A stretch of 19,431 nt of DNA, taken from assembly GCA_902490145.1 (NCBI GenBank), contig CABUCT010000008.1, forward strand, positions 1-19,431, written 5' to 3'. A program made the translations under genes and the position numbers. This DNA is from an uncultured Oscillospiraceae bacterium (GTDB taxonomy: Bacteria > Bacillota > Clostridia > Oscillospirales > Acutalibacteraceae). Position 1 is the stretch's first letter, and each line of letters starts with the position of its first letter. This document shows positions 15,265 through 19,431 of this stretch, piece after piece. Under the pieces are notes generated by a model, which searched no databases, had not been told where the DNA came from, and was given only the letters and a program-made list of their open reading frames with translations.

Positions 15265-17271
15265 CTACACCCTGCCGAATTGCTTTTCAAGTTCATGTTT
15301 TGAAAGCCATATCGCCACAGGCCTTCCGTGAGGGCAATATCGAATATTATCATCCTCAATAATTTTAGCAGCAAGAACCATAAGTTCGGAAAAATCTGAT
15401 TTATCTCCGGCTTTTACTGCGGCTCGGCAGGCAATAGAATGATAAATCCAATCCAATTTTTCGGTTGAAACCTGATTGGGATTTTTTGAAAGCCGATCAA
15501 TCACTTCTTCAATAAGTGAAGAAACGCTCTCGCTGTCAAGACACATAGGTACCGACCTAATTATAACCGATCCGATTCCAAAATCCTCGGCAATAATTCC
15601 CGCTTTTTCAAGCAGCTCTTTATTATCAAGAAGCAAATTATATTCGGTCTTTCTTAAAGTAACTGTGACAGGCTCCATTAACATTTGAGCCGAAGCAGCA
15701 TTGTGATGCTCGCAAAGCTTATTATAAATAATTCTTTCATGAGCGGCATGCTTGTCAATAAGAAGCAGTTTTTTGCCTACTTCCACAATAATATATGTAC
15801 TAAAAGCTTCGCCGATAAGTCTGGGTTCAGGAACATCGGGTTTATCGGTTACTATATCACAGATCGCATTTTCAGGTTTTACATTTTTATTATTTACTAA
15901 ATTATTTTGATTTATAAAATCTTTGTTTTGGACAACCGGATCATCTTTTTTCTTCGGCATTGAATTTCCATAAACAGATACTCCGTCATCACTCAAAGAT
16001 AAATCTTCAGTTTTAAAGGTTCCTCTGTCTTCCGATAAAATATTGTTTGGTGTTTTCGGTGGTGTACTTTCTTTTGCAAGCTCAACCATAACGTCAATAT
16101 TGGTCTTACCCACACTTTTAAAAGAAGGATTAAACTCAGATTTTATCTCACTTCTTGTTACTGAAGGCATATTAAACCTCTGTTCAGTAAATGTATCGTT
16201 CTTTTTGAAGAAATCCTGTTTTTTCAAAAACGGATTCTTAGACAGCCCGGCATTATCAGAAAGATTTATCTCCGGACGGGTATCGTGCTTTGAAATAGCA
16301 GTCTTTACCCCATAATAAACCGTGTCAAAAACCGGTTTTTCATTAGAAAAACGCACTTCAATCTTTGCAGGATGAACATTGACATCAACTTGATTTAACG
16401 GAAAATCAATATGCAAAACACACGCCGGAAATTTTCCAACCATGATTGAATTTCTGTATGCCTCGCTAAGGGCAGCCGAAGCAGTATTACTTTTGACAAA
16501 TCGACCGTTTATAAAAAACAGCTGCATACTTCGTGTTTTTCGGGCAGCAAGAGGTTTTGAAACAAATCCACTTATTTTAACTCCGTTGCTTTCGTATTCA
16601 ACCGGAATTAAAGTAGTAGTGAATTCCTTTCCGTAAACCGAATATATTGTCGAATAAAGATTACCGTCGCCTGCAGTGAACAGTGTTTCTTTTCCTTCTC
16701 GGATAAATCTGAATGAAACCTCCGGGTGCGACAATGCCATGCGGTCGAGCACATCGGCTACCGCATTAGCCTCTGAAACATTTTTCTTTAAGAATTTCAT
16801 TCGTGCGGGAGTGTTGAAGAAAAGATCTCTTACAATAACAGTGGTTCCGTTTGGACATCCTGCATCATCAAGAAGCTTTTCTTCGCCTCCTTCGATAACA
16901 TATCTTGTTCCGAAGTTTTCTTCAGGAGTTTTGGTCAACACATCTACCTTGGCAACAGCCGCAACACTTGCAAGTGCCTCTCCTCTGAAACCGAGTGTTC
17001 CGATTGCCGCAAGGTCACTCTCGGTGACGATCTTACTGGTGGCATGAGGAATAAAAGCTTTTTTAATATCCTCACGAAGAATACCACAACCGTCATCTGT
17101 AACACGGATATATGAAATGCCTCCGTTTGAAATCTCAACAGTTACCGATTTTGCCCCTGCATCAACACAGTTTTCGGCAAGCTCCTTCACAACTGAAGAC
17201 GGTCTTTCAACCACTTCACCTGCAGCAATAAGCTCTGCCGTATGTTTATCAAGAATATTTATCCTTGGCAT
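15265..17271 (-). CDS. mutL: DNA mismatch repair protein MutL (endonuclease type)
   Basis: This 668-residue protein has an N-terminal GHKL ATPase: ERPSSVVKELAEN with E30 and N34, DDGCGI, and GFRGEALASVAAV. A low-complexity linker follows (about 340-480), then a C-terminal dimerisation/endonuclease domain with DKHA (506-509), E512, ACR at 614-616 and CPHGRP at 646-651. These metal-binding motifs mark the nicking MutL of bacteria that lack MutH. QMLMEP is a candidate sliding-clamp contact. One departure: the DQHA(X)2E(X)4E motif ends in Asn (N517, codon AAT) instead of Glu. ATG 17271 follows an excellent GGAGGTGATG. It lies 30 bases after mutS, so the repair pair is co-transcribed. Confidence 0.96.
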   Translation of the reverse strand: MPRINILDKHTAELIAAGEVVERPSSVVKELAENCVDAGAKSVTVEISNGGISYIRVTDDGCGILREDIKKAFIPHATSKIVTESDLAAIGTLGFRGEALASVAAVAKVDVLTKTPEENFGTRYVIEGGEEKLLDDAGCPNGTTVIVRDLFFNTPARMKFLKKNVSEANAVADVLDRMALSHPEVSFRFIREGKETLFTAGDGNLYSTIYSVYGKEFTTTLIPVEYESNGVKISGFVSKPLAARKTRSMQLFFINGRFVKSNTASAALSEAYRNSIMVGKFPACVLHIDFPLNQVDVNVHPAKIEVRFSNEKPVFDTVYYGVKTAISKHDTRPEINLSDNAGLSKNPFLKKQDFFKKNDTFTEQRFNMPSVTRSEIKSEFNPSFKSVGKTNIDVMVELAKESTPPKTPNNILSEDRGTFKTEDLSLSDDGVSVYGNSMPKKKDDPVVQNKDFINQNNLVNNKNVKPENAICDIVTDKPDVPEPRLIGEAFSTYIIVEVGKKLLLIDKHAAHERIIYNKLCEHHNAASAQMLMEPVTVTLRKTEYNLLLDNKELLEKAGIIAEDFGIGSVIIRSVPMCLDSESVSSLIEEVIDRLSKNPNQVSTEKLDWIYHSIACRAAVKAGDKSDFSELMVLAAKIIEDDNIRYCPHGRPVAIWLSKHELEKQFGRV

Positions 17272-17301
17272 TTCATCACCTCCGTTTTAAAATCTTGTGT
17301 T

Positions 17302-19431
17302 TTAATATGATTTTGCAAGCTTTTTCAATTCGTAAAGCTCATTTAATGCTTCAATAGGCGTTAATGTATCCATATCAAGAGCATTAATCCGATTCAGCAC
17401 CTCATTTGAATCTTCGGTTAAAAGCGACATTTGCACCAAATCGTCTTCTGGTTCGGGCTTTGAGGTTTCAATCTGTTTAAAGTCGCCTGACTCAAGCTCG
17501 GCAAGAATTTCTTTTGCACGCTTTACCACTGTTTTTGGGACACCCGCAAGTGCTGCCACTTCAATACCGTAGCTTCGGTCGGCTCCTCCCGGAACAATAC
17601 GTCTTAAAAATGTTATATCATCACCACGTTTTTTTACCGCAATGTTAAAATTATTAACACCCTCAAGTTTTTCGGCAACCTGAGTAAGTTCGTGATAATG
17701 GGTGGCAAACATTGCCTTTGCCCCAAGCTTTTTAGAAATTATATATTCAAGCACTGCTTGGGCGATAGACATTCCGTCATAAGTTGACGTTCCGCGTCCG
17801 ATCTCATCAAGAATAAGCAGACTGTCTTTGGTTGCATTTTTAAGAATGATAGAAACTTCATTCATCTCAACCATAAAGGTAGACTGACCGCCGAAGAGAT
17901 CATCAGACGCCCCAACTCTTGTAAACACCGCATCAACAATTCCAATATGAGCAAATGAAGCTGGAACAAAACAACCGATCTGTGCCATTATTACAATAAG
18001 TGCCACCTGACGCATGTAGGTAGATTTACCGGCCATATTCGGTCCTGTGATTACCGCACAGCGATTTTTGTTCATGTCAAAATGTGTGTCATTGGATACA
18101 AACGGAGTTTCAATTACAGTCTCTACCACGGGATGGCGACCATCTTTTATTTCAATTTTGCCATCAGATGAAATTTCAGGACAACAATATTTTCTCTGAA
18201 TAGCCACATTAGCGAATGAGGTGAGAACATCAAGTTTTGCAACTGCCTCTGCAGTTTTTTGAACACGGGGAAATTCCTTTGCCACACGATTTCTGAGTTC
18301 TGAAAACAATTCATGCTCAAGACGGATAGAATGCTCCCTTGCCCCAAGTATTCTGTGTTCAAGATTTTTGAGTTCTTCGGTTATGTATCTTTCAGCATTA
18401 GTTGTGGTCTGTTTTCGTATATAATTATCCGGAACCAGATGTTTAAAGGAGTTTGTTATTTCTATATAATAACCGAAAACCTTGTTGTATCTTACCCGAA
18501 GATTTTTAATTCCTGTTCTTTCTCTTTCTCTTGCCTCGATTTCGGCGATTATGCTGCTTCCGCCATTCATATCGTTTCTGAGGCTGTCAAGTTCAACATT
18601 ATACCCTTCTTTGATCATTCCTCCGTCACGCATTATTGCAGGTGCTTCGGGATCAATCGCACAAGAAATCATTTGATTTATGTCTTCAAGTTCGTCAATA
18701 GAATTATAAATATCACAAAGCATAGCCGACTTAACGGATGAAAGTTTTGAACGAAGTTCGGGAAGATGGGAAATGGCCAAAGCCAGTGACAGCATATCGG
18801 GTGCATTGGCACTCGAATATACCACGCGGGTCATAAGTCTTTCGATATCGAAAATTCCAGACAACGTTTCAGAGAGTTCATAACATAACATATGATCTGA
18901 ACTAAGTTCAGCCACTGCATTAAGACGACGTATGATTGCCGCAGGATTTATAAGAGGCTGTTCAATCCATGAGCGAAGCATGCGTTTTCCCATTGCCGTT
19001 TCCGTTTTGTCAACCACCCAAAGCAACGATCCTTTTTTATCTTTTGAACGCATTGTTTCAAAAAGTTCAAGATTCCGCCTTGCAGAAATATCAAGTTTCA
19101 TAAACTCAGCATTGCTGTAAACATTTATCCTATTGATATTTTCAAGTCCGGTCATTCGCGTATTAAAAAGGTATTTAAGAGCCGTACCCGCACAAATAGC
19201 TTCAGGAGAACCGTGTTCTATCGAAAGAGATGAAATATCATTGGTTTTAAAATGTCTTTTAAGAATTTCTTCTGACCTCTCCGAAGAAAATTCCTCATCA
19301 CTCAAAAGATCAAAACAACAACCAAGCTTGTCCTTTATAAATAATAAAACAGATTTTGTTGCAGATTCACTGTTGGCAATTACCTCTTTAGGCGTAAAGC
19401 TTCCAAGTTCATTTATAATCTTTTCATCTAT
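17302..19431 (-). CDS. mutS: DNA mismatch repair protein MutS, N-terminus outside window
   Basis: There are 709 codons in the window, and the frame stays open to the right edge. Codons at 19306-19431 encode typical MutS connector sequence (for example PKEVI and FIKDKLGCCFDLLSDEEF), so the TTG at 19305 is internal. About 150-170 N-terminal residues, including the mismatch-contacting domain, lie outside. Visible are the end of the connector, the lever and clamp domains, and the ATPase: Walker A GPNMAGKST (about 18019-18045), TRVGASDDLFGGQSTFMVEM, Walker B LLILDEIGRGTSTYDG, and FATHYHEL. The C-terminus carries the usual MSLL and helical tail. MutS recognises mismatches and recruits MutL, encoded next. 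Confidence 0.97.
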   Translation of the reverse strand: MDEKIINELGSFTPKEVIANSESATKSVLLFIKDKLGCCFDLLSDEEFSSERSEEILKRHFKTNDISSLSIEHGSPEAICAGTALKYLFNTRMTGLENINRINVYSNAEFMKLDISARRNLELFETMRSKDKKGSLLWVVDKTETAMGKRMLRSWIEQPLINPAAIIRRLNAVAELSSDHMLCYELSETLSGIFDIERLMTRVVYSSANAPDMLSLALAISHLPELRSKLSSVKSAMLCDIYNSIDELEDINQMISCAIDPEAPAIMRDGGMIKEGYNVELDSLRNDMNGGSSIIAEIEARERERTGIKNLRVRYNKVFGYYIEITNSFKHLVPDNYIRKQTTTNAERYITEELKNLEHRILGAREHSIRLEHELFSELRNRVAKEFPRVQKTAEAVAKLDVLTSFANVAIQRKYCCPEISSDGKIEIKDGRHPVVETVIETPFVSNDTHFDMNKNRCAVITGPNMAGKSTYMRQVALIVIMAQIGCFVPASFAHIGIVDAVFTRVGASDDLFGGQSTFMVEMNEVSIILKNATKDSLLILDEIGRGTSTYDGMSIAQAVLEYIISKKLGAKAMFATHYHELTQVAEKLEGVNNFNIAVKKRGDDITFLRRIVPGGADRSYGIEVAALAGVPKTVVKRAKEILAELESGDFKQIETSKPEPEDDLVQMSLLTEDSNEVLNRINALDMDTLTPIEALNELYELKKLAKSY

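Noticed and set aside
17302..19305. MutS starting at TTG 19305
   Set aside because: The frame stays open to 19431 and the extra codons encode conserved MutS connector sequence, so this is an internal codon of a gene cut by the window edge.
1..19431. tRNA, rRNA, CRISPR array, IS element or prophage
   Set aside because: Coding sequences fill nearly all of the window. By eye I found no cloverleaf-type gap, regularly spaced repeats, transposase or phage motifs. A tRNAscan/Rfam run would confirm this.

Overview
The window is about 40% GC with AGGAGG-type ribosome binding sites. It looks like a chromosomal segment of a low-GC Gram-positive bacterium of class Clostridia, probably near Oscillospiraceae/Ruminococcaceae. 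The evidence is DivIVA plus SepF division proteins, a split two-subunit transketolase, Hfq, an endonuclease-type MutL without MutH, and the gene order. Assignment below class is inference. I see no tRNA, rRNA, CRISPR array, insertion sequence or phage gene. No gene-free gap exceeds 172 bases.

Bases 1-3515 (+ strand) carry the end of a surface-glycan module: the C-terminus of a GtrA-family membrane protein, a UDP-galactopyranose-mutase-like FAD oxidoreductase, and a multi-spanning GT39/GT-C-type glycosyltransferase. The genes are 32 and 16 bases apart and are probably co-transcribed. The module ends at a convergent junction (3516-3687) with one putative hairpin terminator for each side.

Bases 3688-19431 (- strand) hold thirteen co-directional genes with no gap above 52 bases. 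In transcription order they are mutS (5' end outside the window), mutL, miaA, hfq, an HlyD-like membrane-anchored protein, a YggS/YlmE PLP protein, sepF, divIVA, ileS, lspA, an RluD-type pseudouridine synthase, a Cof-type HAD phosphatase, and the N- and C-terminal transketolase subunits. The cluster joins mismatch repair, tRNA modification and charging, RNA-chaperone regulation, septum and pole formation, lipoprotein maturation, 23S rRNA modification and the non-oxidative pentose phosphate pathway. It resembles the Bacillus ylm-divIVA-ileS region placed behind mutSL-miaA-hfq. ylmG and ylmH are missing, an HlyD-like gene occupies the slot before yggS, and there is no room for a T-box before ileS.

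No wholly new multi-gene system is evident. The most notable structure is non-coding. In the 41-base miaA-hfq gap, a 9-bp inverted repeat would bury the hfq Shine-Dalgarno sequence. A second hairpin around the miaA stop codon shares one arm with it. This looks like a two-state switch for translational coupling, and possibly for Hfq autoregulation through the A-rich loop. Other points of interest are TTG starts on both transketolase subunits, a hairpin with a U-run just before them, the orphan HlyD-like protein, and a MutL endonuclease motif whose second Glu is Asn.
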